From Agitococcus lubricus (lineage in GTDB: Bacteria; Pseudomonadota; Gammaproteobacteria; Pseudomonadales; Moraxellaceae): a stretch of 37,845 nt of DNA. Both the position numbers and the translations under genes were made by a program. Every line of letters starts with the position of its first letter. Position 1 is the first letter of the stretch. The notes beneath the pieces were generated by a model. It did no database searches and had not been told where the DNA came from. It worked only from the letters and a program-made list of their open reading frames with translations. The stretch is from the NCBI RefSeq assembly GCF_003051055.1, contig NZ_QAON01000021.1, positions 1-37,845 of the forward strand, read 5' to 3'. This document shows positions 28,001 through 35,615 of this stretch, in pieces.

Positions 28001-30618
28001 GTTATCAGCACTTTACAAGGAATACGATTACCACTCCAACTTGACCATTCATTAGGCATCCTCAGTATCAAATAGTGTCGTATAAAAAAATCTAGCACAA
28101 TTTTTAAGAAGCTACGCCACTCTGATACATCCATCAACAAATGATGACTTGAAAAATCAGGGGCTTTTTGAATACGCTGTAATTTGGGATAGACGATTGA
28201 CACTAAACCCAAAGTTTCTAAGTTATCCTGAATATAAGGTCGTCGGGCAAATTCACGTAGCAGCATGATTTTTGCTAATGCCGCCGCCCCCTCTTCGTCA
28301 TTAAAAAACTCTGGATTCTTTTCTTGATAAACAGGTAGGATTTGCTCACGCAATACTGGTTGAGACTTCAACCAAGAAACCATGTGTTTAAACGAAACTG
28401 CTTGTGGTTGCTCTAATTTCTGTAATTCGTTTTCTTGAGTCTTAATTAATCCTCTAATCATTGGTTTTATTGCTTCGGGTGTTGTTGCATAACGCTGTTG
28501 CAGATTTTCTAACTGATACAATATTTTTTGTTTAGCATCTGCGGAGTCTGGTTTAACCTCGCTCAATAATCTGCGATAGACCTGAGATTGTAACCAGTGT
28601 CGTTCTGAGTCTTGTTGGTATTTCAGCGCAATTCGTGCTGTCCCCTGACGACTATCGGTAAAAGTAATTAATCTTTTACCTTGATAAGGAAGCAATGGTT
28701 GTACATGATCTCTACCTATGTAATCAGGACAATATTTTAATAACACAGGTAGAATAATTTCCTGAAAAAAAGGTGCTCCCAAGTGTAATGCTCTAAATAA
28801 AGGTTTTTCTGGTGAATGTACCGCATTACAACAACGACAGCTAAACTCACTCTTAGACGCGTTAGATGGTAAACTGATATTTAAAGATACTGTGCTGGCA
28901 AATTCTCGCCCATATTTTTTAAAACTTTCCGCTTCAAAAAACGTAATTTTTGTCCCCAACATATCAGGCTGCAAAATCAACAAAGGCAACCATTCACTTT
29001 TATGATGTCTTCCTGCCATATCAACATCAGGTTCAATCTGTTCGGCCTCTGCATTAAAATCATCAACCGCAGCAATCACAGGACTTACCAAATAGTAGCG
29101 TTGCTCCTCCTTCCAATTAGCCCAAAGGTAAACGGCATGACAACGGCTACAAGGCCGTATTTCATAAACAGGGCTACGACATAGGCATTCGGGACGCGCA
29201 TCAAAATAGACTTTGCCAAATGGCCAATCTTTATGTTCAAGGGACAAACCCCTTTTATAAGAGCAATGAGGATTACTACATGCCCATAAACCACTCAAAA
29301 CATTATGAAATACATGTAATCGTAACGGTAGAAATGATTCACCTTGTTTGCTTTTAGCACGGGATAAAAGATCTAACCACTGTAGAACGTCTTGATGCGA
29401 AAATCGACAATCAAACTTTTCTTCTAATACTGACATTAATGAAGATAAACGTTGTGGCGTTTGACCTTGCAATGAAACAAACTGAGCACGGATTTCACAG
29501 GCAATTAGGTTCGCACACAGCGCATTGTATAAACGCCCACTGACATGCGAGTCAACTTTAACAAGCTCATCATAGCTGGCATCTACAAATTGTTTATTAC
29601 CATTGACGAGTTTAGGAATAGATCGTTTTCCTGTAACGACATGCACTCGCTCTAACGGCAATCCTGAGACCGAAGCTAAAAATCGCTTTAATTGCTTTTC
29701 TGAATCATGCCCACCTAATGTTGCCGATGTTGCCACAAAATGCACATCTTCTGATTGAACACCAAAAGCCAGCATGACACGACGTAATAAGAGTGCCAAT
29801 TCCGCTGCTTTAGAGCCAATGTAAGAATGGGCTTCATCCAAAATAATCCATTTTAACTTACCTTGTGAGGCTTGAATGATTGGCGCATCCTCATGACGAA
29901 CCAGTAGATACTCCAACATTGTTGCATTTGTCACAAGAATGGGGGATGGTGATTTCCTTAGTGACTGACGGTCAAGCACTTGATTCATTGCCTCCCGATG
30001 TTGCCACTGAGGAACACTTAAAGGTGTCGTGCCGTTGTAAAGGCAAAAGCGAACTTTGTTGCCAAAATTCGTTGTCCACGCATTAAGTCTGTCACGCTGA
30101 CTGGCAATCAAGGCGTTTAGGGGATAAATCATCAATGCTCGAACACCGACTAAAGGTTTATCGCTACACTGTGACTCTCGAACTAAATCGTCTAATACAG
30201 GAACTAAAAAGCATTCCGTTTTACCAGAACCTGTACCACTCGTGACTACTAATGATTGTGGTGGCTGTTGTGAAAGTAATGACCAAGCATCATGCTGATG
30301 TTGGTACGGATAATATTCTTTAGCAAATCGATATTCGTTCTTAGTATCTCCTTCGGGAGCATCCATCGCATCAATCAACTGTGGTGATAAGAGACCACCT
30401 GATAATGCTTGCATCGTTTCTGAATGAGTCTGCCAGCCGAATGTTGGCTCAAAAACAGGATCACCTAATAATGCGCCTTTCGCGCCCAATTGTGTGGACA
30501 ACGTATTTCGTAGGTAAGCAGCCAATGGTTTATTTTGGATGTGCAAACGACGAATCGTCGCCTGCACTGTTTTCTCTGCCAATTCTGGTAAGAGTTGTGA
30601 AAAATAGGTATTTTCCAT
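25012..30618 (-). CDS. YprA-type DEAH helicase with DUF1998 and an extra C-terminal domain
   Basis: An 1868-aa helicase from the ATG at 30618; a TTG at 30624 is a possible start closer to AGGG. Walker A VVTSGTGSGKTE lies near residues 125-137, and YPLNALIASQRDRL (motif Ia) and DEAHSYIGSKAAEL (263-276) follow. FVATSATLGG (motif III) comes next; after a roughly 700-residue insert come STTMEMGVDIGG and QRAGRAGRRGE (V and VI). Zinc-type Cys pairs occur in CSRC, CRCC, CECC/CTHC and CLSC. The MZB/DUF1998 end has LNCPLNCESSCPACLQHFDLR. About 190 further residues (VKLVFKKD, a long gap, then SHLCAEV and IPNDRWG) have the look of a phospholipase-D-like fold without an obvious HKD motif. DruE, DpdJ and DISARM helicases belong to the same family, but the neighbours here match none of those systems. 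Confidence 0.87.
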   Translation of the reverse strand: MENTYFSQLLPELAEKTVQATIRRLHIQNKPLAAYLRNTLSTQLGAKGALLGDPVFEPTFGWQTHSETMQALSGGLLSPQLIDAMDAPEGDTKNEYRFAKEYYPYQHQHDAWSLLSQQPPQSLVVTSGTGSGKTECFLVPVLDDLVRESQCSDKPLVGVRALMIYPLNALIASQRDRLNAWTTNFGNKVRFCLYNGTTPLSVPQWQHREAMNQVLDRQSLRKSPSPILVTNATMLEYLLVRHEDAPIIQASQGKLKWIILDEAHSYIGSKAAELALLLRRVMLAFGVQSEDVHFVATSATLGGHDSEKQLKRFLASVSGLPLERVHVVTGKRSIPKLVNGNKQFVDASYDELVKVDSHVSGRLYNALCANLIACEIRAQFVSLQGQTPQRLSSLMSVLEEKFDCRFSHQDVLQWLDLLSRAKSKQGESFLPLRLHVFHNVLSGLWACSNPHCSYKRGLSLEHKDWPFGKVYFDARPECLCRSPVYEIRPCSRCHAVYLWANWKEEQRYYLVSPVIAAVDDFNAEAEQIEPDVDMAGRHHKSEWLPLLILQPDMLGTKITFFEAESFKKYGREFASTVSLNISLPSNASKSEFSCRCCNAVHSPEKPLFRALHLGAPFFQEIILPVLLKYCPDYIGRDHVQPLLPYQGKRLITFTDSRQGTARIALKYQQDSERHWLQSQVYRRLLSEVKPDSADAKQKILYQLENLQQRYATTPEAIKPMIRGLIKTQENELQKLEQPQAVSFKHMVSWLKSQPVLREQILPVYQEKNPEFFNDEEGAAALAKIMLLREFARRPYIQDNLETLGLVSIVYPKLQRIQKAPDFSSHHLLMDVSEWRSFLKIVLDFFIRHYLILRMPNEWSSWSGNRIPCKVLITPNVVPKYSKKNVLWPRANMGMTNSKLVRLLIKALNANVYTEGDRDAINQLFMLAFDELTQVGLLQKQDETWVLDPEDLAFIIPKQTWLCPVTKQILDVTLKEVTPLTPKYPKHNDPLTCLPIVMPSLDSQWQFLAEDERLYRIKEWLKNNHQVASLRDEGYWHDLHDQVILGMPYCRAVEHSAQQTSEQLRKYEGGFRQGKINIMSCSTTMEMGVDIGGISVVSMNNVPPHPANYLQRAGRAGRRGETRSVVLTVCKNTPHDQFVFNNPLWPFRTPMSAPRVSLNSEVLVQRHIHSYLLSLFLQEYQTITDDLLNLNIGWWMLPKETSPSNDFLKWLLDLSVNTNNEITQGLKQLLHKTCFEEGDVKKHIETTSQLYQDFVKKWFVGYEVIHAQLDKYLRHCDENNPILKSMKIQEQRLVKEYLLTVMLKEGFLPAYGFPTHVVNFETLNLSVLSKYQKLRYEFNRELPSRDLSTGLVEYAPSAKVVIDGLVYQSEGITLNWHEPSSKQDVSEIQNIRHVWLCECCGSSINLPTGVIVNECTHCGERLYDYGYNNQLTHFYYLDPAGFAVDIFAKPHNDLTMQRFVPPESPLISATGEWEQLSTAEWGFYRVSDKGHVFHYTSGSHKQGYAVCLSCGRAEEMTQDGKIPVEFATRHIRLRGTQGREHAICEATENDFSIVPSLRFGHQYLTDVLEFFLLVKNSPIVDKTIAFTLAVAMRNAAAGILGIEVRELGCEVKWVQDNSQKGYVIVLYDINASGYVSSLEHRIKELFHFTLEALNCPLNCESSCPACLQHFDLRFRTLDMNRPQALQYIKYEWTERWWHLGGSYFSPKTLLEQDSLLHAISREFHLPDVQELKLFINGHSSQWNIAQSSLSLWLHKWLADGHPVKLVFKKDAIAACSDENKLALRELYKLKGVSFWQGDVNITIKKSHLCAEVMTARGSIFWAESTAHVSIPNDRWGNATDSELWRSLPIIADMDLEEIKSPFNTKKKGG

Positions 30619-30624
30619 GATCAA

Positions 30625-31503
30625 CTATGCCCTGTTTAATTCATCATGAAAATCCAACACTAAAGCAATTTTGCCCCCTTGGTTAAAGGCTAACTGAAAC
30701 CAAATAGGATTAAATTTCAATAATTGTTGAATACAACCTTGTCGTTCAGGATGCTGAGACCACCACCTCATTGGTACAGGACTCATACTCCATAAACCTA
30801 AAAGTACGGGAAGATTTACCACAGTACATTTATAGTCATGAAACAATGGCCAAAATAGGGTTTCACGTGGGTTATGATTCGATGTATCTAAAACATGCTG
30901 AATATTGTTAGGTGACTTTTTATAAAAGGCACTCAATGCTTTGGTAAATAGCTTTGAGCTTGGCCATAATTCAACAGAACTGTGTGTTCTAAGCAGTTTA
31001 GTTTGAAGTAATGAGTCTTCACCCTGCCACAAATTCTCAACCAAACTATAAGCATTTTTTGATTTAGCTAATGCTACCTGCATGACAGGTTCTGGTAACT
31101 CACCCCACATTTGATACTCAACCCATGCCATCATGGTAGTCAGTGATGGCATAGTTTTAACAATGAGTTCAATACGCTGTTTTATGTACAGGCGAACCAT
31201 GTCTTGTGCATCGCTACCGCCTAACAAATCTATCAAAAATTTCTGGCAAGCGTTAACAGCATTAAGCCAATCGCTATAGTCAATTATTTCAACTGAAAAA
31301 TTATATTTAACCAGCTGACCTAAAAACAAAAACTCATTTTCCAGTCTAAATAAAGCTACCGCGATTAGAGCTTGATGTTGTAAGAGCTGTGGCCATAAAC
31401 TGCTATCATTTGACAATAACATCAATTCTATTTCTGACCACAATGGATGGTGAAAGTTGGCTGCCAAATCAGACAGCAACTCCGTAGAACTATTATGAGC
31501 CAT
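30625..31503 (-). CDS. Unrecognised 292-aa partner protein of the second DUF1998 helicase
   Basis: I do not recognise this protein. It is mostly helical by composition, rich in Leu, Trp and aromatic residues, and without Walker, nuclease or HTH motifs or membrane segments. Its ATG overlaps the AlpA-like gene by 11 nt, and its stop is 6 nt from the helicase ATG (it abuts the TTG at 30624), so all three are one translationally coupled unit. The tight linkage suggests that it works with the helicase as subunit, adaptor or sensor. It is too short and too different to be DruH, the partner in type III Druantia as I know it, and shows no PLD motif to be DrmC. Confidence 0.75.
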   Translation of the reverse strand: MAHNSSTELLSDLAANFHHPLWSEIELMLLSNDSSLWPQLLQHQALIAVALFRLENEFLFLGQLVKYNFSVEIIDYSDWLNAVNACQKFLIDLLGGSDAQDMVRLYIKQRIELIVKTMPSLTTMMAWVEYQMWGELPEPVMQVALAKSKNAYSLVENLWQGEDSLLQTKLLRTHSSVELWPSSKLFTKALSAFYKKSPNNIQHVLDTSNHNPRETLFWPLFHDYKCTVVNLPVLLGLWSMSPVPMRWWSQHPERQGCIQQLLKFNPIWFQLAFNQGGKIALVLDFHDELNRA

Positions 31504-31717
31504 GGCTCATTACATCCACAGTACGCTTAGCTAACCACTCGATAATGTCATTGTAAAAATATCCAGCACAGCGTTTACCTAACTTTATCTTTTTGGGAAA
31601 TGTAGGGTCAAAACGTGGTGATTTGGGATCTTCCCAATCAGCACGGGTGGAATCTGGAATGCCCGTTAACTCACGAAATTGCTTAGCGCGAATTATATTT
31701 GGAGTTAGCTTTGTCAT
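31493..31717 (-). CDS. AlpA-like small HTH regulator
   Basis: The 74-aa protein starts at 31717, where AAGGAG lies 6 nt before the ATG; the frame stays open to 31744. It has the compact layout of phage AlpA/MerR-like HTH proteins. A recognition part covers IIRAKQFRELTGIPDSTRADWE; then comes PTFPKKIKLGKRCAGYFYNDIIEWLAKR, where the K-LG-R-GY-NDI-W pattern is the typical wing and last helix. In mobile elements AlpA proteins switch on excisionase or accessory genes. Here it is the first gene of the DUF1998-helicase operon and probably regulates it. The palindrome just upstream is a candidate site. Confidence 0.8.
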   Translation of the reverse strand: MTKLTPNIIRAKQFRELTGIPDSTRADWEDPKSPRFDPTFPKKIKLGKRCAGYFYNDIIEWLAKRTVDVMSHGS

Positions 31718-31745
31718 TTTGAGCTCCTTAGCTTCGTTAAACATC

Positions 31746-31757
31746 AGTTAATTAACT
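31746..31757. promoter_or_regulatory. 12-bp palindrome upstream of the AlpA-like gene
   Basis: AGTTAATTAACT is a perfect palindrome located 29 nt before the AlpA-like start codon. Its position between promoter and start would suit autoregulation. AT-rich palindromes can occur by chance, so this is tentative. Confidence 0.35.
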
Positions 31758-31866
31758 ATAAGGAACTACAAAAAAAAATTCATCGCTTAGGAAATTTTGC
31801 GCAAAATTCTTAGACATTAGCAATAAAAATCAAATAGATAAACTTAAACCAGTATCAAAAGGCAAA

Positions 31867-33114
31867 TTATTTTTTTGCAGATCTTCTAGGGTTGTGAAAA
31901 GGGGCAAAGTCAGGCGTAATGAGTTTTTGAGCAGTCTTTAAAAGTTTGACATCTCGTGCTATCAAAGAGCGTCTTACTTGCATCCATGCTTCCACATCTA
32001 GGTCAAAACGGACTTGGTCATCTCGTTGAAAGTTTATAGTTTCACAAAGACTACCCCAAGCTTCCCATAATTCCTGAAGCATTCGCGCTCTATAGACAAA
32101 ATCGTTTCGGACAATTGGATTTTGGATAGGATCAGGCAGAATCATCCGAGCCGCACTTTTGGCATTAATTGAGAAAAAGTGAAAATTTTCCTGTAAATAG
32201 GCTGCAACAAGATCAAGCTTTGAATATTTTAGAGCACGAATAGGATTAAAATCTCCCCATAATGCGAAAGCAGCCTGATCAAGATCAACTAAAAGTGATG
32301 ACTTACTTTTACTTAAAACATACTCTTCAAGGCTCTCTGGCCTGACAGCCATTCTTTTAGACTCCGAATCCACAAGTAACTTCAACTCTTCAGCAGTCAC
32401 AAAAAGCATATCCTGACGAATATATTGTAATACTCCAACTTTCGAAATATTAATATTGCCAGCAGTTAGAAGCCCATTTCTAGCTAATAAATGGAAGTTG
32501 TGAAGTTGTTTTAAGTCACTCATTGTGTGGACTGGAGGCTCCCTATGAACAACACGATCATTCAGCAATAAATAGCCACTTGGAAATATGTAGTTTTCAG
32601 TAAATCCTTGAGCCTGAATTTTTTTGCAATCATCCCTCCCAACGACTAAATAATGCACCAAATCCAAATGTAACATTTGAAATTTCGCAAAAACAGTTGG
32701 TAGTTTATCTGTATTAATTAGATTAATTGTCGCAGAACTCCCAGGAACAGTTCTAGGATCTACTGGAAAACACAACTTAATCTTTCCAATTACGGCATAT
32801 TGAAGAAGCTGATCAGGCCTTATTCCAATATGTATTGCCCCATCACGTAGAGGATAAATCAGTTTCAATGGCGTAGAATCAAAAATTGATTGATTAATAT
32901 CTGGTGAAAATTCACCACTTTTATTGATTCCAGTGTTTTTCTCCTGATCCCCCCAAATATATTTCTTGCGCCAATTACGAATAGATTGGCTAGTGACATT
33001 ATATTTCTGTGACATTTCAGTCGAGCTTAGCTGTTTGTTTGCTGGATCAAAACAAATGTCTCTTATTTCATCATCAGTATAATGCTTAGAATTTTTCTTT
33101 GGCTCAACAGACAT
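31867..33114 (-). CDS. HTH-containing protein of unknown function, 415 aa
   Basis: The start at 33114 is supported by GGGAG about 7 nt upstream. Residues about 12-45 form a transposase/terminase-small-subunit-like helix-turn-helix (SSTEMSQKYNVTSQSIRNWRKKY). The remaining 370 residues are not recognised. They contain a beta-rich part (IGIRPDQLLQYAVIGKIKLCF) and an acidic helical end, with no catalytic motif that I can identify. It is on the same strand as, and 149 nt upstream of, the AlpA-like gene, so it may have a separate promoter. It could be a DNA-binding regulator or sensor of the region 3 system, or an independent mobile-element protein. Confidence 0.65.
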   Translation of the reverse strand: MSVEPKKNSKHYTDDEIRDICFDPANKQLSSTEMSQKYNVTSQSIRNWRKKYIWGDQEKNTGINKSGEFSPDINQSIFDSTPLKLIYPLRDGAIHIGIRPDQLLQYAVIGKIKLCFPVDPRTVPGSSATINLINTDKLPTVFAKFQMLHLDLVHYLVVGRDDCKKIQAQGFTENYIFPSGYLLLNDRVVHREPPVHTMSDLKQLHNFHLLARNGLLTAGNINISKVGVLQYIRQDMLFVTAEELKLLVDSESKRMAVRPESLEEYVLSKSKSSLLVDLDQAAFALWGDFNPIRALKYSKLDLVAAYLQENFHFFSINAKSAARMILPDPIQNPIVRNDFVYRARMLQELWEAWGSLCETINFQRDDQVRFDLDVEAWMQVRRSLIARDVKLLKTAQKLITPDFAPFHNPRRSAKK

Positions 33115-33259
33115 AATCCGCTCCCACAAAACAATCAACTTCGCTTAATATAGTATCCACTTCATTATAAAACAGCTAAACCTACTAGCTCATAATTGTT
33201 GCATAAAACTTACGCTATCCTACCATCTAAACTATTCCTCATCGCATTACGACCAGAAC

Positions 33260-33299
33260 TGCGCCATAATTGCGCCACTTTCACATCAAAACTGCGCCA
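33260..33299. repeat. Three phased TGCGCCA direct repeats
   Basis: TGCGCCA occurs at 33260, 33271 and 33293, with spacings of 11 and 22 nt (one and two helical turns). The outer copies share the longer form AACTGCGCCATA. Such phasing suggests a protein that binds several sites on one face of the DNA. They lie about 150-185 nt upstream of the 415-aa HTH gene and 250-290 nt upstream of hipB. Confidence 0.55.
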
Positions 33300-33460
33300 T
33301 ATAAAATGCTCACACATAACTAAGCATATTTTTCTAAAAAAATTAGTAATTCATTTATCATGTTTTTCGAACTAAAAACATGACATATAATAAACTCATT
33401 CCCTTCGCCAACTAACTCAAGCTCAGTAACACTTTAAGCCCACAAAACACAAACCATCAA

Positions 33461-33484
33461 AAAAGCAATATATAAATTGCTTTT
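33461..33484. promoter_or_regulatory. hipB-type operator, perfect inverted repeat
   Basis: AAAAGCAA, an 8-nt spacer, and TTGCTTTT form a perfect 8-8-8 inverted repeat 64 nt before the hipB start. HipB dimers of the known family bind this type of spaced palindrome and repress hipBA. A second site follows 60 nt on. Confidence 0.6.
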
Positions 33485-33520
33485 GTAGAAAAGTCACACT
33501 ACTATTATTTCATCATCAAA

Positions 33521-33544
33521 AAAAGCAACTTATTTGTTGACAAG
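33521..33544. promoter_or_regulatory. Second hipB-type operator, degenerate right half
   Basis: The same left half AAAAGCAA with an 8-nt spacer and TTGACAAG on the right. It ends 3 nt before the hipB ATG, so binding would cover the ribosome entry region. The 60-nt separation from the first site would let two dimers cooperate. Confidence 0.5.
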
Positions 33545-33547
33545 TCT

Positions 33548-33907
33548 ATGAAAACTTTACTGCAACAACTCAAAGAACGCCGTCTTGAAGTGGGCTTTAA
33601 ACAAAACGATATGCTGTTGCGTGTGGGTATGTCACGTCAACAATATCAACATCTAGAATCCAAAGGAAATCCTCGATTAGATACCCTTGAGTTGCTTGCT
33701 AAAGGGCTGAATAGTGAATTGATGCTCATTCCTAAAGAAAAGCTCACGGCAGTTTTAGCCATACTTGAGCAATCACCGCATCATAAACCTACAGATAATC
33801 ACGTCAATATTAAGAAGACGCTTAGTCATCAAACTTCCGAAGAGTCTAACGCTGGCAACACACTTGCAGATAATCCTTGGCAATTTTTGTTTGGAGATAA
33901 TGAGTGA
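33548..33907 (+). CDS. hipB: HipB-like antitoxin/repressor
   Basis: The 119-aa protein has a Cro/C1 HTH at about residues 5-65, with RLEVGFKQNDMLLRVGMSRQQYQHLESKGNPRLDTLELLAKGL as the core. A flexible, charged C-terminal tail follows, as in HipB. It should neutralise the HipA kinase and bind the operators upstream. The start ATG is only 3 nt from the second operator and has no Shine-Dalgarno sequence; a start close to the transcript 5' end is possible. The stop overlaps the hipA GTG by 4 nt (GTGA). Confidence 0.88.
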   Translation: MKTLLQQLKERRLEVGFKQNDMLLRVGMSRQQYQHLESKGNPRLDTLELLAKGLNSELMLIPKEKLTAVLAILEQSPHHKPTDNHVNIKKTLSHQTSEESNAGNTLADNPWQFLFGDNE

Positions 33908-35178
33908 GTGACAAGGTCAATATTCTTAAGCTTAGCTTACATGGCCAAGTGATTGCTTATTTAGTCGGTTTTCAACATGGCCGTAACACGCTCAGTTTCA
34001 CAGAGGAATTTAAAACAAATCCACATCGGCCAACCTTGAGTTTAATTACCCACCCCACCTTTCCACACGTCAATAAACTCCTAGCAGAACCTTGGATACG
34101 GCATCAGCGTTTACATCCCATCTTGTCCAATCTTTTACCAGAAGGCGCATTACGAGAACTGATTGCCCAAGGACTTAAAATTCATATCGACCAAGAATTT
34201 CATTTATTTTCTTATTTAGGCCAAGACTTACCTGGTGCATTGATTGCCACACCCCTGACAACTGACGATTTACCAGAAAGTGTACTCGCTGATATTTTAG
34301 GAAAAAACTATCAACATACGCATATTGCTGGTTTTGAGCCTTTTTCTCAGCGTCATAAATTTTCTTTGGCAGGCGTACAAATGAAACTTTCGATGAAAGA
34401 AAAAGAAGGTCGTTACAACCTCAGTAAAGCAGATGACTTAGGTGATTGGATTATTAAAACGCCGTCAACTAAGCATAAAGATGTGCCACTCAACGAATAT
34501 TGTGCTATGCAACTGGCATCACTAGTGGGCATTAATATTCCAGAGATTAAATTGGTTGATTTAGCCCAATTAGAAAACCTACCGCCCATTAATTTACCAA
34601 ACGAAAGCCACGCCTTTGCTATCAAACGCTTTGACAGACATCAAAATAATCGTATTCACATGGAGGACTTTGCCCAAGTTTTTATTAAATATCCCCATGA
34701 AAAGTACAATGCCGTTAATTATGAACAAATTGGCCGAATCCTATATCAATTTTCGGGTGATGCGTTGAGCGATGTTCAGCAATTTGCAAGACGCTTACTG
34801 GTGAATATTTTATTGGCTAATGGGGATGCTCATCTCAAAAACTGGAGTTTATGGTATCCAGACCAAATCACCCCCCGTTTATCACCTGCTTACGATATTG
34901 TCACTACGCGTGTTTATTTTGGCAGTGAACAACATACCGCTTTAAACTTGGCAAAGACTAAAGACTGGTATCAACTGTCTTATGCTCATTTTGAAGCATG
35001 GTCAGAAAAATCAGGCATTCCTTGGCGTATTATCAAACCACATCTTGATGACGTGATGGATAAGGCTAAGACATTATGGAAAACAGCCATTGATGATTTA
35101 CCCATGACTGACAGTCACAAACAAACACTCATCACCCATTGGCAAAACTTACATAAGGACTTTAGGATTGAATGGTAA
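33904..35178 (+). CDS. hipA: HipA serine/threonine kinase toxin
   Basis: 424 aa from the GTG at 33904, with GGAG upstream inside hipB. Visible key features, close to E. coli HipA numbering, are: Ser154 in FSLAGVQMK (the auto-phosphorylation position, S150 in E. coli); Lys185 in WIIKTPS (ATP binding); Asp308 in LLANGDAHLKNW (catalytic base); and Asp331 in AYDIV (metal binding). The N-terminal HipA_N part and the C-terminal kinase lobe are both full length, so the toxin is probably active. E. coli HipA phosphorylates glutamyl-tRNA synthetase and stops translation; relatives use other targets. It is made with hipB from one operon and converges on mqsA. Confidence 0.92.
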   Translation: MSDKVNILKLSLHGQVIAYLVGFQHGRNTLSFTEEFKTNPHRPTLSLITHPTFPHVNKLLAEPWIRHQRLHPILSNLLPEGALRELIAQGLKIHIDQEFHLFSYLGQDLPGALIATPLTTDDLPESVLADILGKNYQHTHIAGFEPFSQRHKFSLAGVQMKLSMKEKEGRYNLSKADDLGDWIIKTPSTKHKDVPLNEYCAMQLASLVGINIPEIKLVDLAQLENLPPINLPNESHAFAIKRFDRHQNNRIHMEDFAQVFIKYPHEKYNAVNYEQIGRILYQFSGDALSDVQQFARRLLVNILLANGDAHLKNWSLWYPDQITPRLSPAYDIVTTRVYFGSEQHTALNLAKTKDWYQLSYAHFEAWSEKSGIPWRIIKPHLDDVMDKAKTLWKTAIDDLPMTDSHKQTLITHWQNLHKDFRIEW

Positions 35179-35222
35179 TCTATTAAAAACAGCATAGAAC
35201 GTTATCGCATTTGATGTGCGAT

Positions 35223-35612
35223 TTAGCCTTTACACCGTACGGACTCAGGATGTGCGTTGAGTAAACGTAACAATAACAGTGTCGCTTTATGTGGTTGAGT
35301 TTTACCACGCTCATATTCGGAAAAAGCACTAACTCCACCACCAAACAATTCGCCTGCTTCTCGCTGTGTCAAACCTAATTTTTTACGTGTTTCTCGAATA
35401 AGTGCTGCCTCTGCTACTGTCGTGTGCCGAACCAATGTGGCACATGATTCCGCATAACGGCCATTATCTTCAAGATATGCCGCACCGCAATCAGGACAAT
35501 AGCAACCTTCAACCGCTTCCACTACAACATGTTGGTCTTTATAGGTAAATGTAAGGTTTCTGCTTTCATGCTGCATGTGGTCACTACCACAAGACACACA
35601 CAATTTACTCAT
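35223..35612 (-). CDS. mqsA: MqsA-family antitoxin (zinc finger plus HTH)
   Basis: The 129-aa protein has the MqsA/YgiT layout: an N-terminal zinc site from CVSC (residues 5-8) and CPDC (39-42), followed by a Cro/C1 HTH (about 68-115: RETRKKLGLTQREAGELFGGGVSAFSEYERGKTQP). AAGGGG at normal spacing fixes the ATG at 35612. In the MqsRA system it binds the MqsR ribonuclease with its zinc domain and represses the promoter with the HTH. The expected MqsR gene is not intact upstream: only about 40 residues of possible MqsR-like C-terminal sequence precede it. So the antitoxin is effectively an orphan. Confidence 0.88.
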   Translation of the reverse strand: MSKLCVSCGSDHMQHESRNLTFTYKDQHVVVEAVEGCYCPDCGAAYLEDNGRYAESCATLVRHTTVAEAALIRETRKKLGLTQREAGELFGGGVSAFSEYERGKTQPHKATLLLLRLLNAHPESVRCKG

Positions 35613-35615
35613 GAT

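Larger units (their letters stand above)
33115..33547. other. Intergenic region between the HTH gene and hipBA
   Basis: A 433-nt gap holds the divergent promoters of the 415-aa HTH gene and of hipBA. It contains three helically phased TGCGCCA repeats and the two hip operator-like sites, listed separately. I see no gene in it. It is AT-rich with several A runs (for example near 33340-33360 and 33515-33524). Confidence 0.6.
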
